Below, piece after piece: positions 7,918-17,318 of a stretch of 64,000 nt of DNA. Below the pieces are notes generated by a model that did not search any database, was not told the origin of the DNA, and was given only the letters and a program-made list of their open reading frames with translations. The stretch is from Ovoidimarina sp038744785. Its GTDB lineage: Bacteria > Pseudomonadota > Alphaproteobacteria > Rhodobacterales > Rhodobacteraceae. Where the stretch lies: NCBI GenBank assembly GCA_038744785.1, contig JBCDLX010000014.1, positions 62,001-126,000 of the forward strand, written 5' to 3'. A program made the position numbers and the translations under genes. Every line of letters starts with the position of its first letter. Positions within the stretch are counted from its first letter, which is position 1.

Positions 7918-9246
7918 TTATTCCAGAAAGACCGACCGCGCGGTCATGACGCCGAGTAGAACTGCCGCGCTCGCCAGGCCAAGGCCGAATCCGATCCAGA
8001 TTCCGGCGCCGCCGAGCTCCAGTGTTTCCGTGAGAATGAGGCCGCCGGCAAGGCCGACCATCCAGTAGCAGCTGGTGCTGAAAAGCATCGGAAGAACGGT
8101 TCGGCGCAGCCCGCGCAGCAGATGCACGAACACGATCTGCAAAGCATCGAATATGAACAATGGAGCGGTCGTGACTATAACGATTTCCATTAGGGTGCGT
8201 ACTTCTGGGGAAACCGACTTGCCCGCAAAAACCGCGATGACCGAAGACGGTAGGAAGAAGACCAGAAGTGCCAGTGTGCCCGCGCAACCCACCGCAAGGG
8301 CGGCGGTCAGAAAAACAAGGCGGCGCTGCGCTTTGCGCGCGCCCGTTGCCCTGAGCGCGGCCATATGCGCTGACGCGACTTCGCCAAGCGCTGCTCCGAC
8401 CGCGAATGTCAATTCCAGCGCGGCGAAGGCAACCGTCCCAGCCGCAAGCCAAGCGGCCGAGTGCAGACCTAGCAGATACAGGACCGCGACGAACAACATG
8501 CTCTCGAGGATCTGTTGGGCTCCCGCCGCCCAACCAAGACCGAGAATGGTGCGCACCCTTGCCAGCACCTCTGACCGGCGAAGGCGAGCTTGACGTACGC
8601 GCCCGCCCCGCGAGACCACACCGACAAGCACGACAGCCGCCCCGACTTCAACTCCGACTGTGGCCCAGGCCGCGCCGGCCACGCCCAAACCGCCCCAGCC
8701 GCCAATACCATGAACCAGGACGATGCTCGCCACCGCATTGGCGACAAGGATCAGCAGAGAGAGCGCAAAAATCGGCCCGGTCCGCCCCACGGCGACGAGA
8801 ACGTTTTTGAAGGCCGCGAAGACAAGCGCAGGGCCGATGGCCCAAGCAAGGACCTGTGTGTAAGCCGCGAAAAGCGATATCACCTCCGGCGGATAGTCGC
8901 TGTGGCGTAGGACCCGCTCGGCAATCGAGGGGAGCGACAAGGCGATTGCCGTGAAGGGGATTGTGAGCAGAAGAGCCGCAAGCAGGACGGGACCGCGCTG
9001 CGCCGCGTCCGCCGCTTCGGCCATGAGAACGGTGCCGATGGACAGAACTGCGAAGCCGACGACAAGGAGCGAAAAGACGATCGTCTTCCCAAGACCGACG
9101 GCGGCCAGCGCTTCGGTTCCCAGCACGCCGACGACTGCGAGATCTGTCAAACCCAAGAGGATACCGGTCAGGTAGAAACCGGCAATCGGGAGAGCTGCGC
9201 GAACGAGTGATCGTGCGGTCGGACGGGAGGTAGGTGTATTGGTCAT
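7918..9246 (-). CDS. MATE family efflux transporter (NorM-like)
   Basis: About 442 residues when started at the ATG at 9246 (MTNTPTSRPT); an upstream frame start at 9297 adds 17 residues that do not look membrane-adjacent. Twelve hydrophobic segments are visible in two halves. The first half opens with LVRAALPIAGFYLTGILLGL followed by TDLAVVGVLGTEALAAVGLG, typical of the DinF/NorM branch of MATE cation-coupled drug and metabolite exporters. The gene stands alone with 400 bases of free sequence upstream. Exported substrate unknown. Confidence 0.88.
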   Translation of the reverse strand: MTNTPTSRPTARSLVRAALPIAGFYLTGILLGLTDLAVVGVLGTEALAAVGLGKTIVFSLLVVGFAVLSIGTVLMAEAADAAQRGPVLLAALLLTIPFTAIALSLPSIAERVLRHSDYPPEVISLFAAYTQVLAWAIGPALVFAAFKNVLVAVGRTGPIFALSLLILVANAVASIVLVHGIGGWGGLGVAGAAWATVGVEVGAAVVLVGVVSRGGRVRQARLRRSEVLARVRTILGLGWAAGAQQILESMLFVAVLYLLGLHSAAWLAAGTVAFAALELTFAVGAALGEVASAHMAALRATGARKAQRRLVFLTAALAVGCAGTLALLVFFLPSSVIAVFAGKSVSPEVRTLMEIVIVTTAPLFIFDALQIVFVHLLRGLRRTVLPMLFSTSCYWMVGLAGGLILTETLELGGAGIWIGFGLGLASAAVLLGVMTARSVFLE

Positions 9247-9704
9247 GGGGCACCGTGCATTTGCACGGCCACCCGGTGAGCTGATGGCCTCGGACACCGC
9301 AGGTTACTACTGCGGGGCAGCTTACCGCCTTTGGCGTTATTCGACTTTCGCGCCGAAATCAACATGAAGCGGCTGCTTTGAAGCTTCATCTGAGTGCCGT
9401 CGGCAGGCCTAAGTTGCACGCGAGAGCCCGTTGTGCCCTATGGTGTTCGGGGTCTAGTGTAGCGTTTACAGGGGCCAACGGCGGACCGGCGGCACGCGTG
9501 GCACTGACTTTAGATTCCGTTCAGGACGGAGCGCCATAACTGGATCCACACAACCCTATTGTACTGTTCACTGAAGTATTTCTTAACTCCGTGTCTCAAT
9601 GCATGTTGCTCACGATTTCGCGCGCCGCGTGCGCGACGGTTGCCGCGGCCACATTTTGCTAGTAGGCAGCGCGCCTAATCAAAAACGGCAGTCTTGGTGA
9701 TCCG
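9247..9704. other. Divergent intergenic region
   Basis: Shared upstream region of the MATE gene (minus) and the winged-helix/TPR gene (plus). No open frame with protein character and no hairpin terminator were seen. It presumably holds both promoters. Confidence 0.35.
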
Positions 9705-10901
9705 ATGCATTTGGCGATCGATGGCTGGCGGATCGATATTGCCGCCAGGTCTGCGACACGCGGCGCTCTAGAGGAGCAGCTTTCGCCGCGCGCCATCCGT
9801 TTGCTGCAGGCTCTGGCCGCTACGAACGGTGCCGTTGTGTCTCGCGGCGATTTGCTCGATCAGGTGTGGCCGAACGTCTTCGTCAGCGATGAGAGCCTGA
9901 CCCAGGTTGTCTCGGAGGTTCGTCGGAAGCTGGGCAATCGCGACCTGATCGCCACGGTTGCCCGCGGTGGGTATCGCCTGACCGTTCCGGTCTTGAGCAG
10001 CGATATTACTTGGAGCCACCCTGGAGAGGCGTCTAGCCCCCTGTTGTCGCTGGATGCCTACATGCTCTGCCTCGAGGCAAGACAGAGCTTAGAGCGCGGC
10101 GGCGAGGACGATCTCCAAAGTTTCTTCGATCTCGCGGCTGACGCCGCTACCATCGCGCCCGAAAGTGCCGAGACCCATGCCCTTCACGCGGAGGCGCTCT
10201 TTAAACGCCACATCTACTGGTCGGACGGCGCGATGCTACTAGAAGACGCGCTGACCGAGGCCGAGGCGGCAATCCGGATCGACCCGCGTGGAGCGAAGGC
10301 CCACCTGATCGATGCGTCGGCGCGGATCGCAGCAGGCTGGGTCGAGCCCGGTCTTGTTGCACTGGAACGCGCCCTGACCTATGGGCGCGATGATGCAGAC
10401 GTCCATCTCGACGCAGCCAAATTGCTCTATACGATGGGCAATTCACGAGCCGCTTCCGTGATCGCCATCAAGGCGGCCAGTCTGGCGCCGGACGAGTTCG
10501 AGGCCGATTTTTTGGTTGCACGGATTCTGATGGTGGCAGACCCCTACCGCTCCAGACTCCATGCAGAACGCGCTCTGAGGAAGGTGCGCTTAGAACTGTC
10601 CGACAACCCACACGCCATGCGACCGCTTTACACGCTTGGGCCGCTGCTTGCGATGCTCGGCGAAACGCGTGCTGCACAATCCGCAGTGGATGGCATCTCG
10701 CATCACGACTCGCCGCTTGAGTACCATCGCGCCCTTGCCCTAGCCGAGATTGGCGATGTGTCATCGGCAATGGAGCGTTTGAAATTCCTCGGCATGCGTG
10801 GCTGGCGGCACGGCTGCATTCTCGACAAGGAGCCCAGTCTAAGTCCGGTGGTCGAGGACCCAGGCTTTGCAAGGCTCGATGACGAACTTGCGGCGGTCTG
10901 A
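9705..10901 (+). CDS. Winged-helix (OmpR/CadC-type) regulator with TPR-like C-terminal domain
   Basis: 398 residues. Residues 1-100 form an OmpR/PhoB-type winged helix: LSPRAIRLLQAL, then VVSRGDLLDQVWPNVFVSDE (recognition region) and GGYRLTVPV as the closing hairpin. The remaining 300 residues are helical with repeated Ala-rich pairs such as AAIRIDPRGAKAHLIDASAR, resembling tetratricopeptide repeats; no membrane segment is seen, unlike CadC itself. A small DUF4440-like gene follows 60 bases later. A related but damaged gene lies on the opposite strand at 11383-12585. Likely a cytoplasmic transcription factor; its signal is unknown. Confidence 0.82.
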   Translation: MHLAIDGWRIDIAARSATRGALEEQLSPRAIRLLQALAATNGAVVSRGDLLDQVWPNVFVSDESLTQVVSEVRRKLGNRDLIATVARGGYRLTVPVLSSDITWSHPGEASSPLLSLDAYMLCLEARQSLERGGEDDLQSFFDLAADAATIAPESAETHALHAEALFKRHIYWSDGAMLLEDALTEAEAAIRIDPRGAKAHLIDASARIAAGWVEPGLVALERALTYGRDDADVHLDAAKLLYTMGNSRAASVIAIKAASLAPDEFEADFLVARILMVADPYRSRLHAERALRKVRLELSDNPHAMRPLYTLGPLLAMLGETRAAQSAVDGISHHDSPLEYHRALALAEIGDVSSAMERLKFLGMRGWRHGCILDKEPSLSPVVEDPGFARLDDELAAV

Positions 10902-10961
10902 CAGCCGGCCTGGGCGTTGCTGCTACCCACAGGGGTTCACGTGGCATTAGCGGAGCTGCGT

Positions 10962-11345
10962 ATGGAAGATGACGTTGCATTAAGCAAACTGACGTCCGAA
11001 CTCTTGGCTTGTGAAGTCGCCGTCTGGGAGGCCCTCAAATCCGGCGATGCGGATGCCAATGCTTCGGCATTGGATGATGGTTTCCTCGGCGTCTATCCCG
11101 ATGGGTTCGCGACCATACAGGACCATGTCGGACAGTTGTCGAACGACGCAACCATTCTCGACTATGCCCTGTCAGAAGCACGGGTTGCCATTCTGGGAAC
11201 TGCATACGCCTTGCTGGCGTATCGTGCAGTTTTTCGGCGGAGCGGGTGTAAAGATCGCGAAACGATGTACGTTTCGTCGATTTGGAAGCGCGACGGCTCA
11301 GGCTGGATCAGCGTATTCAGTCAGGACACACCTAGCATTGACTGA
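10962..11345 (+). CDS. DUF4440 / SnoaL-like NTF2-fold protein
   Basis: 127 residues from the ATG at 10962, chosen because GGAG sits six bases before it; in-frame upstream GTG and TTG codons are less well placed. The pattern of an early amphipathic helix (CEVAVWEALKSGDADAN), a SALDDGFLGVYPDG strand turn and a final WKRDGSGWISVFSQDTP sheet is typical of the NTF2-like DUF4440 family, small cone-shaped domains that bind or isomerise small molecules. No catalytic residues can be assigned. Probably co-transcribed with the regulator upstream. Confidence 0.72.
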   Translation: MEDDVALSKLTSELLACEVAVWEALKSGDADANASALDDGFLGVYPDGFATIQDHVGQLSNDATILDYALSEARVAILGTAYALLAYRAVFRRSGCKDRETMYVSSIWKRDGSGWISVFSQDTPSID

Positions 11346-11382
11346 CACGCGGATGACCGGCAGCGGATTCGCTCATAAGGCG

Positions 11383-12585
11383 CTAGGCGGCAATGGCGGC
11401 AGTAAGGTTCTGGAACCTTTGGTTGGCCCTTAGTTCAGTGACCGAAGGTTCGCTCAACAGCCATTGCCCGTGGCGATAGCCGTCGTCAAGAGCACTCTCC
11501 AGAGCATCGAGTGCGCGCGCGTTTTCATTCAGCAGAGCAAAGCCGAAGAAATCGTGAATCAGGCATATCGACTGATCCGATCGCGGCTTCGACAGATGGC
11601 GCCATGCGGCCTCGAAATCGCCCGCAAGCGCGAGCGCCGGCCCGAGGGTATACTGCGACCGAGGCTCGTCCGGATGGTCGGCGAAGCGTTCATTCAGGGT
11701 CCGAACGCACCGCGCCGCGATTGCACAGGACTTGGCGGTGTCGAAGAAACGTGTCGCTCGGGCGGCAAGAAACAATGGCCGCGAAGGATCCGGCACAAGC
11801 TCTGCACACCGCAGGGCCAAGGTCGCCGCATTCCGATGATCACCGGAAACGAACGCGACGCGGGACGCGAGATAGTGACCTTCGCCGGTCTCATCCCCGA
11901 GGGCCATGCTCCTGGCAAGAGCCTGCATCGCAGCCACTCCGCCGTCTTGCGCGCCCAGAGAAAACCCCAATGCGGCGTGCGCAATCGAGGATTGAGGAGA
12001 TAAGCAGACCGCACGCTGCGCAAGGTGGATGGCTGTTCTCAACCGAAATGTGCCGGCGGCCGAGTACAGCACGGCATGGGCAAGCATGATGGCGCAACAG
12101 GCGTTTGCCACACCGGAGTCTGGTGCTCGACCGATGGCTTCGCTCGCAAGTTCGAAAGCGATCTTCGCGGCCTGGGGTCCACCGTGGATCAAGGCGTTTT
12201 GGGCATCGAGCAACGCGCAATAGGCGTCGATGGGAAGAACCTCTTCTTGGTCTAAGTAGACTTGGGCGCCTTCGATTTCCTCTATGGCACACGTGCGCAA
12301 CCGATAGCCCGATTTCGGTACGGTAACGACCAGGTCCCTGTCACCTCCAGCGACCTCCACCGCGCGTCGGAGCTCGGAAATTGCCTGGGTAAGGCTTTCA
12401 TCGGTTACAATGACCGAGGACCAAACCTCGTCCAAAAGAACTTCTCTCGACACCACCTAGGTGCCTGCGCGCGCGAGCCGTACAAGGACAGCCATCGCAC
12501 GCGGCGAAATCGTCACCTCGTCAGACGGCCCAAGCAAGCGGCGGCTGGCTGGCGTTACGCGCAGTTCTGCAATTCGGAATTCCAT
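11383..12585 (-). pseudogene. Winged-helix/TPR regulator interrupted by an in-frame amber codon
   Basis: Read from the ATG at 12583-12585 this gene begins MEFRIAELRVTPASRRLL and continues through ISPRAMAVLVRLARAGT, then hits TAG at 12457-12459, and resumes in the same frame with VVSREVLLDEVW, DESLTQAISELRRAV and GYRLRTCAIEE. The stop falls inside the winged-helix domain, between the second helix and the recognition helix. The open part (11383-12456, GTG start) is 357 residues and would lack the first half of the DNA-binding domain. The rest is TPR-like as in the gene at 9705, which is a paralogue with a similar layout. The stop lies within ACCTAGGT, an 8-base palindrome. It could be a genuine pseudogene, an assembly error, or a readthrough site. 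Confidence 0.7.
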
Positions 12586-12862
12586 CCTTGGTGCGCCTCT
12601 CAAAACGAAGCAACTTGCGCCGGGTCGTAAACGAGGGATGCGCCGAGGGCGAGTGCAATCCGGTCGACGCCTCGATCACATTTTGCTGAGATTCCGGGAA
12701 ACGAAGATCAGCTGGGTTCAGCGAGATGCATGAGTCATCCTGGCGCAATTTCAGAATTCTTTCAGTCTTCGTTCAGGAAGCTTCTCGATCTCCTGCGTAG
12801 ATGACCGTCACATGTTGGGTCGCCCATCCGGCCGGCCCCCGAGGTTCATAAAAGGAGACCAG

Positions 12863-13522
12863 ATGCCACTTCCAATCAATGCGACCGCGCCGGACTTCGC
12901 GGGGCAATCGACCGAAGGCCCGATCCACTTTCACGACTGGGTCGGCGACAGCTGGTGCGTTCTGTTCTCGCACCCCAAGGATTTTACACCGGTTTGCACC
13001 ACGGAGCTGGGAGTCATGGCGCGCATGAAACCCGAGTTCGACTGCCGCGGCGTCAAGCTCATCGGCCTGTCCATCGACCCGATCGAGGATCACGCTCGCT
13101 GGTCCGACGACATCCGCATCGCCGCGGGCCAGGCGCCCAATTATCCGCTGATCGGCGATACCGACCTCAGCATCGCCAAGCTCTATGACATGTTGCCGGC
13201 GCAAGCTGGTGATACCGCGCTGGGTAGGACGGCAATGGACAACGCCACCGCGCGCACGCTGTTCGTGATCGGCCCGGACAAGAAGATCAAGCTGACGATT
13301 TCCTACCCAATGACCACCGGTCGCGACTTCAACGAAGTGCTCCGCGCCATAGACAGTCTGCAACTGACGGCACGCCAACAACTGGCCACGCCGGCGAACT
13401 GGCGACAGGGCGAGGACGTGGTGATCGTGCCATCGGTCTCTGATGAAGAGGCCCGGAAACGGTACCCCAATGGCTGGAAGGCTCCGGTCCCGTATCTGCG
13501 CCTCGTCGAAGCGCCCGTTTGA
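12863..13522 (+). CDS. 1-Cys peroxiredoxin (Prdx6 type)
   Basis: 219 residues. The ATG at 12863 has an AAAGGAGA Shine-Dalgarno sequence. The peroxidatic Cys is C45 in the motif FTPVCTTELG; a long C-terminal extension (about 165-219, with ANWRQGEDVVIVPSVSDEEA) is typical of the Prdx6/1-Cys sub-family, and no resolving Cys is seen near the C terminus. It reduces hydrogen peroxide and alkyl hydroperoxides in the cytoplasm using an external thiol donor. The rhodanese gene follows 21 bases later with its own Shine-Dalgarno sequence, so the two are likely one transcript. Confidence 0.92.
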   Translation: MPLPINATAPDFAGQSTEGPIHFHDWVGDSWCVLFSHPKDFTPVCTTELGVMARMKPEFDCRGVKLIGLSIDPIEDHARWSDDIRIAAGQAPNYPLIGDTDLSIAKLYDMLPAQAGDTALGRTAMDNATARTLFVIGPDKKIKLTISYPMTTGRDFNEVLRAIDSLQLTARQQLATPANWRQGEDVVIVPSVSDEEARKRYPNGWKAPVPYLRLVEAPV

Positions 13523-13543
13523 TTTCTGGAAAGGAGACCTGAC

Positions 13544-14455
13544 ATGACACATGAACTGACACGCCGAAATTTCGGGCTCTTGTCCCTCGCTGCGGTGACG
13601 GTGATTCTGCCAAAAATCAGTCTTGCGCAGACCATTGGTTACTCCAACCTCGCTCTTCTTGAGGAGCCAAGCAGCCTGATCGGAGCGGTTTCACCCATGG
13701 CGGGAAGCGGGCAATCAGCCCAGATCGAAGGAATGCTCCTCGTCGATGTTCGCCCGCGGGAGGAGTTCGACGCAGGCCACGTTCCCGGAGCTGTTCACCT
13801 CGATCCCAACGCGGTCGTCGCCCGGCAAAGCCCGATCGACGGAACGCTCATGGGCATCGCCGATCTCGAAGCCCTGCTCGGCGACATCGGCGTGGCGGCG
13901 AACCGCCGGATCGTCGTCTACGATGATCGAGGCGGCTTCCACGCTGCGCGGATGTTGTGGCTGATGGAATATCTTGGGCATCGGAACGTCGCTGTGCTGA
14001 ATGGCGGTTGGTCGGGTTGGCAAGAGGCTGACGGCCCGGTCGCAACATATGGCGATCCGGTGATTCCAGCAGTGTTCCAGTCTGCCTTGAGCCCGCGCCG
14101 TCATGCGACGGCGGCCGATGTGCTGGCCCATCGTGAGCGTCCCGATGCGGTTCTGATCGACGTTCGCCCGACCCATATGTACGACGAGGGCCACGTCCCC
14201 TGGGCCGTCAACGTACCTTGGGCTCAGAACCTCGGAGAGGATGGCCGGTTCCGGCCTGCCGATCACTTGCTTGCCCATTTCGAGCAGCACGGAGTAACGC
14301 CCGAGCACGATGTCATCATGCATTGCCAGTTCGGTCTTGCCTCGTCGCACAGCTACGTTGCGCTCAGGCTTCTGGGGTTCCCGCGAGTTCGGGTCTACCA
14401 CCGGTCCTGGGCGGAATGGGGCAGCGACCCGGAATTGCCCAAGGTCACGTCCTGA
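13544..14455 (+). CDS. Exported two-domain rhodanese (sulfurtransferase)
   Basis: 303 residues. The N terminus TRRNFGLLSLAAVTVILP resembles a Tat or Sec signal (twin Arg, hydrophobic core), so the protein is probably periplasmic. Two rhodanese domains follow. The first (about 60-165, LLVDVRPREEFDAGHVPGAV) has VVYDDRGG where an active loop Cys would be and should be inactive; the second carries C261 in HCQFGLASS, the sulfur-accepting loop. It transfers sulfane sulfur from thiosulfate or a related donor to a thiol or cyanide. The AAGGAGA before the ATG and its closeness to the peroxiredoxin gene suggest a joint role in oxidative or sulfur stress. Confidence 0.87.
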   Translation: MTHELTRRNFGLLSLAAVTVILPKISLAQTIGYSNLALLEEPSSLIGAVSPMAGSGQSAQIEGMLLVDVRPREEFDAGHVPGAVHLDPNAVVARQSPIDGTLMGIADLEALLGDIGVAANRRIVVYDDRGGFHAARMLWLMEYLGHRNVAVLNGGWSGWQEADGPVATYGDPVIPAVFQSALSPRRHATAADVLAHRERPDAVLIDVRPTHMYDEGHVPWAVNVPWAQNLGEDGRFRPADHLLAHFEQHGVTPEHDVIMHCQFGLASSHSYVALRLLGFPRVRVYHRSWAEWGSDPELPKVTS

Positions 14456-14543
14456 TCTCCGCGCGCGCCCAGTCTCCCCACGGGCGCGCGCGCCGTCCTG
14501 TTTTGAATTGCACAACCTAACCCATGTCCCACGGGCGTCACCC

Positions 14544-15134
14544 ATGACCTCAGTTCTCACCCTCTCGACGCCGCGGCTGACCTTTCGTGCGATGTCTCTC
14601 GACGACTGGCCTGCCTACTTCGACATGCCGGGCTCGGATCGGTCCCGGCGTATGGGAGGTCCATTCGCCATGGAAGAGGCCTGGGGAATCTTCTGCTCGG
14701 ACCACGCTCAATGGCAACTCTTTGGGTGCGGTGCGCTCATAATGGATCTCACTGACTCTGGGAAGACTATCGGTCAGGTCGGAATCAATTCTGGGCCGCT
14801 CTTTCCTGAGCCGGAGATCGGTTGGTTTCTCCACCCGGGTTTTGAGGGAAGTGGATATGCGTGCGAGGCCGCGATGGCACTGCTGCACTGGGCAAGAGGC
14901 ATTAGACAACTGAAAAGGCTCGTGAGCTACGTGAAGCCGGAAAACGAGCGCTCCAGAAACCTAGCCGTCCGATTGGGCGCGGTGCGCGACGAAAAGGCAG
15001 CAAGACGCGCGCCCGGGGAGTTGGTTTTTTGCCATTTCGGGCGCGCATCGACTGCCGACGCATGCAGCCCAAAAAAGGATCGCCCTGACGTTGAGGCCAC
15101 TCTATCCACCGCGCCGGTACCCTTCCAGATGTGA
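14544..15134 (+). CDS. GNAT family N-acetyltransferase (RimJ/RimL-like)
   Basis: 196 residues from the ATG at 14544 (MTSVLTLSTPRLTFRAM); a longer frame from 14310 lies over the end of the rhodanese gene and is not credible. The pattern LSTPRLTFRAMSLDDWPAYF, then IGQVGINSGPLFPEPEIGWF and GFEGSGYACEAAMALLHWA (acetyl-CoA pyrophosphate loop) followed by LVSYVKPENERSRNLAVRLG is the RimJ/RimL type that acetylates amino groups. The stop overlaps the next GNAT gene region. Substrate unknown. Confidence 0.82.
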   Translation: MTSVLTLSTPRLTFRAMSLDDWPAYFDMPGSDRSRRMGGPFAMEEAWGIFCSDHAQWQLFGCGALIMDLTDSGKTIGQVGINSGPLFPEPEIGWFLHPGFEGSGYACEAAMALLHWARGIRQLKRLVSYVKPENERSRNLAVRLGAVRDEKAARRAPGELVFCHFGRASTADACSPKKDRPDVEATLSTAPVPFQM

Positions 15135-15148
15135 GCTTGGAGTTAGCC

Positions 15149-15700
15149 ATGAAACCAACGATTGAACTCTGTGACTTCCGCATGCGGCCCACGGGCGCGG
15201 GAGACGCCGGGTTCCTGTTGCGGCTTCTTACGACGCCGGAGGTTCGCCGATATCTGTGCGACAACCGCGTTCTCGGCGGGGATGAGATCTCTGGTATACT
15301 CGCAGATAGCCGTCACCACGATTCCAAGGGGCTGGGCGTTTGGGTCGTAGAGGCGGAGCATGGAGAGCCAGTTGGCATTGTCGGTCTGGCACCAGTTTCT
15401 GGACCGCTGGAATTCTTGCCCGACATGACGGGCAAGATCGAGCCCACTATTGCGCTCGATCCTCGGTATTGGGGCAGGGGATTGGCCAAGACCGCTTTGC
15501 TGGCTGTCGTTCGATATGCGTGCGTCACGCTGGGATTGAGCAAACTCGTTGCGTCTGTTGATGAGCCAAACGAGGATTCGCATCGACTGTTAACCGCCTG
15601 CGGGTTCGAAAGGTCCGGGACGGTGGCGGGCATTGCCTATGACTTGGTGGTTTACGAGATCTCCTTTGACCGATCTGGGATGAGGGGAGGCTGTTCATGA
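15149..15700 (+). CDS. GNAT family N-acetyltransferase
   Basis: About 183 residues. I prefer the ATG at 15149, which has TGGAG six bases upstream, to the GTG at 15131 that overlaps the preceding stop. Recognisable features are DFRMRPTGAGDAGFLLRLL, the acyl-CoA loop RYWGRGLAKTALLAVVRYA and KLVASVDEPNEDSHRLLTAC near the end. It is the second of three acetyltransferases in this stretch, and the CPBP protease start overlaps its stop by four bases (ATGA at 15697), pointing to one transcript. Substrate unknown. Confidence 0.82.
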   Translation: MKPTIELCDFRMRPTGAGDAGFLLRLLTTPEVRRYLCDNRVLGGDEISGILADSRHHDSKGLGVWVVEAEHGEPVGIVGLAPVSGPLEFLPDMTGKIEPTIALDPRYWGRGLAKTALLAVVRYACVTLGLSKLVASVDEPNEDSHRLLTACGFERSGTVAGIAYDLVVYEISFDRSGMRGGCS

Positions 15701-16491
15701 CGTCGCGAGGCCCCTTGGCATTTTCTTCTCTCACCTTAGCGATTGCGTTGCCGTTTTGGGGATTGGGCGCTTTCGTAAAGCAGCCGATCCTTCCCGGTCT
15801 CCCACCAAGCGCCCTGATGGTGTTGGCGCCCGCCGCCGCCGCCTCGGTCTTGGTAGCCCGCTCGGGCGGAAGACGAGCAGTCTTTGGATTGCTCAAACAG
15901 GCGTTTGATTGGCGATCCATGACATCCTGGTCCTGGCTGGTTGCGTTCGGGACGATGCCCGCGGCTATGTTGCTGTCTGCGATCTGGCTCGAGGCATCGG
16001 GGGTGGACCTACCACTACCTCAGATCGGCATTGGAGAATTCGTGATCCTCTTTGCCTTGTTTATCATCGCTGCCACCGCTGAGGAGATTGGCTGGACCGG
16101 GTATGCCGTGCGGCCTTTGGTCGATGCATTTGGTCTTCTCGCTGCCGGTGCGACCCTAGGCGGCTTCGCGGTTTTTTGGCATATCGTGCCATTGTTACAG
16201 GCCGGACGATCGTCTGATTGGATTGCTTGGTGGGCGGTCGGCACATTCGCGCGCCGGATCGTCATTTTGTGGCTCTTCATCCATGGCGGGCATAGCGTGT
16301 TCTCCACATCGCTTTTTCACGCCATGAGCAATGTCAGTTGGATGATGTTCCCCGTTATGGGTTCGCACTGCGACCCGATCAGCACCGCCGCAATCCTGTT
16401 TTGTCTGGCGGCAGGTCTGGTTGTTCATGATACGCTGTGCGTCGTGCGTCGTAATTCAAACGGGACCAAAGATCGCGAGGCCGAGGTGTGA
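15697..16491 (+). CDS. CPBP family intramembrane glutamic endopeptidase
   Basis: 264 residues, polytopic, strongly similar in layout to the protein at 5215. The signature is EEIGWTGYAVRPL near residues 129-141, then VFWHIVPLLQAGRSSDWIAW and SLFHAMSNVSWMMFPVMGSH towards the end. The N terminus FWGLGAFVKQPILPGLPPSA parallels FWILGAYVTDHILPGLPVSA in the other copy, so these are paralogues. It is translationally coupled on both sides, to a GNAT gene upstream and a GNAT gene downstream (GTGA overlap at 16488). The pairing with acetyltransferases may reflect a resistance or modification cassette; this is inference. Confidence 0.84.
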   Translation: MTSRGPLAFSSLTLAIALPFWGLGAFVKQPILPGLPPSALMVLAPAAAASVLVARSGGRRAVFGLLKQAFDWRSMTSWSWLVAFGTMPAAMLLSAIWLEASGVDLPLPQIGIGEFVILFALFIIAATAEEIGWTGYAVRPLVDAFGLLAAGATLGGFAVFWHIVPLLQAGRSSDWIAWWAVGTFARRIVILWLFIHGGHSVFSTSLFHAMSNVSWMMFPVMGSHCDPISTAAILFCLAAGLVVHDTLCVVRRNSNGTKDREAEV

Positions 16492-16976
16492 ATAGGATCG
16501 ACATACGCTCCTATCGCGCGGACGACCGAGACGCTGTTATCGCCGTCACCTTGAATGCCTGGACTCCAATCTTCGTCAAAACGCGGAATGAAGTTCCGGG
16601 TTTCGTTTACGACGCATTCTACCCTGAAGGCTGGCAGGCGCGGCAGACCGCCGATGTCAGCGAACTGCTCGATGGCGAATCTCAGAACGTCTGGGTGGCG
16701 GTTGATGATCGCGCGGTAGTGGGATTCATCGGACTCCGGGAGCATCCTGAAGACCAAATGGGAGAAATATACATCCTTGCAGTGACTCCGGGCCATCAAA
16801 AACGCGGCATCGGTCGCCAGTTGATGATGTTCGCTGAGGCCCGATTTCGGGCGGTAGGTTTGGACTTGGTGATGGTCGAAACCGTGGGCGATATCGGTCA
16901 TGCCCCGGCACGTCGAACCTATGAAGCGTCCGGCTACGAACCATGGCCCGTGGCGCGCTATTTCAAGAAGCTCTGA
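16488..16976 (+). CDS. GNAT family N-acetyltransferase
   Basis: 162 residues beginning with a GTG at 16488 that overlaps the CPBP stop as GTGA. The acetyl-CoA site is EIYILAVTPGHQKRGIGRQL (the QKRGIG form of the Q/RxxGxG/A loop), followed by the helix MMFAEARFRAVG and VMVETVGDIGHAPARRTYEA near the C-terminal strand. It is the last gene of the GNAT-GNAT-CPBP-GNAT run. The acceptor cannot be predicted from sequence. Confidence 0.85.
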   Translation: MNRIDIRSYRADDRDAVIAVTLNAWTPIFVKTRNEVPGFVYDAFYPEGWQARQTADVSELLDGESQNVWVAVDDRAVVGFIGLREHPEDQMGEIYILAVTPGHQKRGIGRQLMMFAEARFRAVGLDLVMVETVGDIGHAPARRTYEASGYEPWPVARYFKKL

Positions 16977-17123
16977 TTTGCCCGCCGGTCGGCCGTGCCG
17001 GCCGGTCGAGGCGCCGGGGAATCAGGGAACTTTCAGTTAACTATCAGGCCTTCGGTACACCGCAGTCATACTTTGATCTGGTGGCTCGCGACAGGCGAGA
17101 AAAGCGAACAGGAATCCAAGAAG

Positions 17124-17318
17124 ATGCAAACACAAAAAACACTTACGCGCCGCCACGTCTGGAGGTTTCCCGACATACACGCGCGGCTCCGCAAAGCAGT
17201 GCGCGTGCGCCAGCAGCGAACTGCACTTCGCGAGTTGGACGATCACCTATTGCGGGATATCGGAGTCACGCGTCAGCAAGCACGCAAGGAAGGCCAGCGC
17301 GGGTTCTGGGATTTCTAA
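17124..17318 (+). CDS. DUF1127 (YjiS-like) small protein
   Basis: 64 residues from the ATG at 17124; the longer frame from 16995 has no protein character before this point. The C-terminal half has the DUF1127 signature RTALRELDDHLLRDIGVTRQ with a final GFWDF tail. Such short, basic, single-domain proteins are common in alphaproteobacteria, are often linked to stress, phosphate or RNA-related regulation, and in some cases bind RNA. It stands alone between the GNAT run and a long gene-free stretch. Confidence 0.8.
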   Translation: MQTQKTLTRRHVWRFPDIHARLRKAVRVRQQRTALRELDDHLLRDIGVTRQQARKEGQRGFWDF

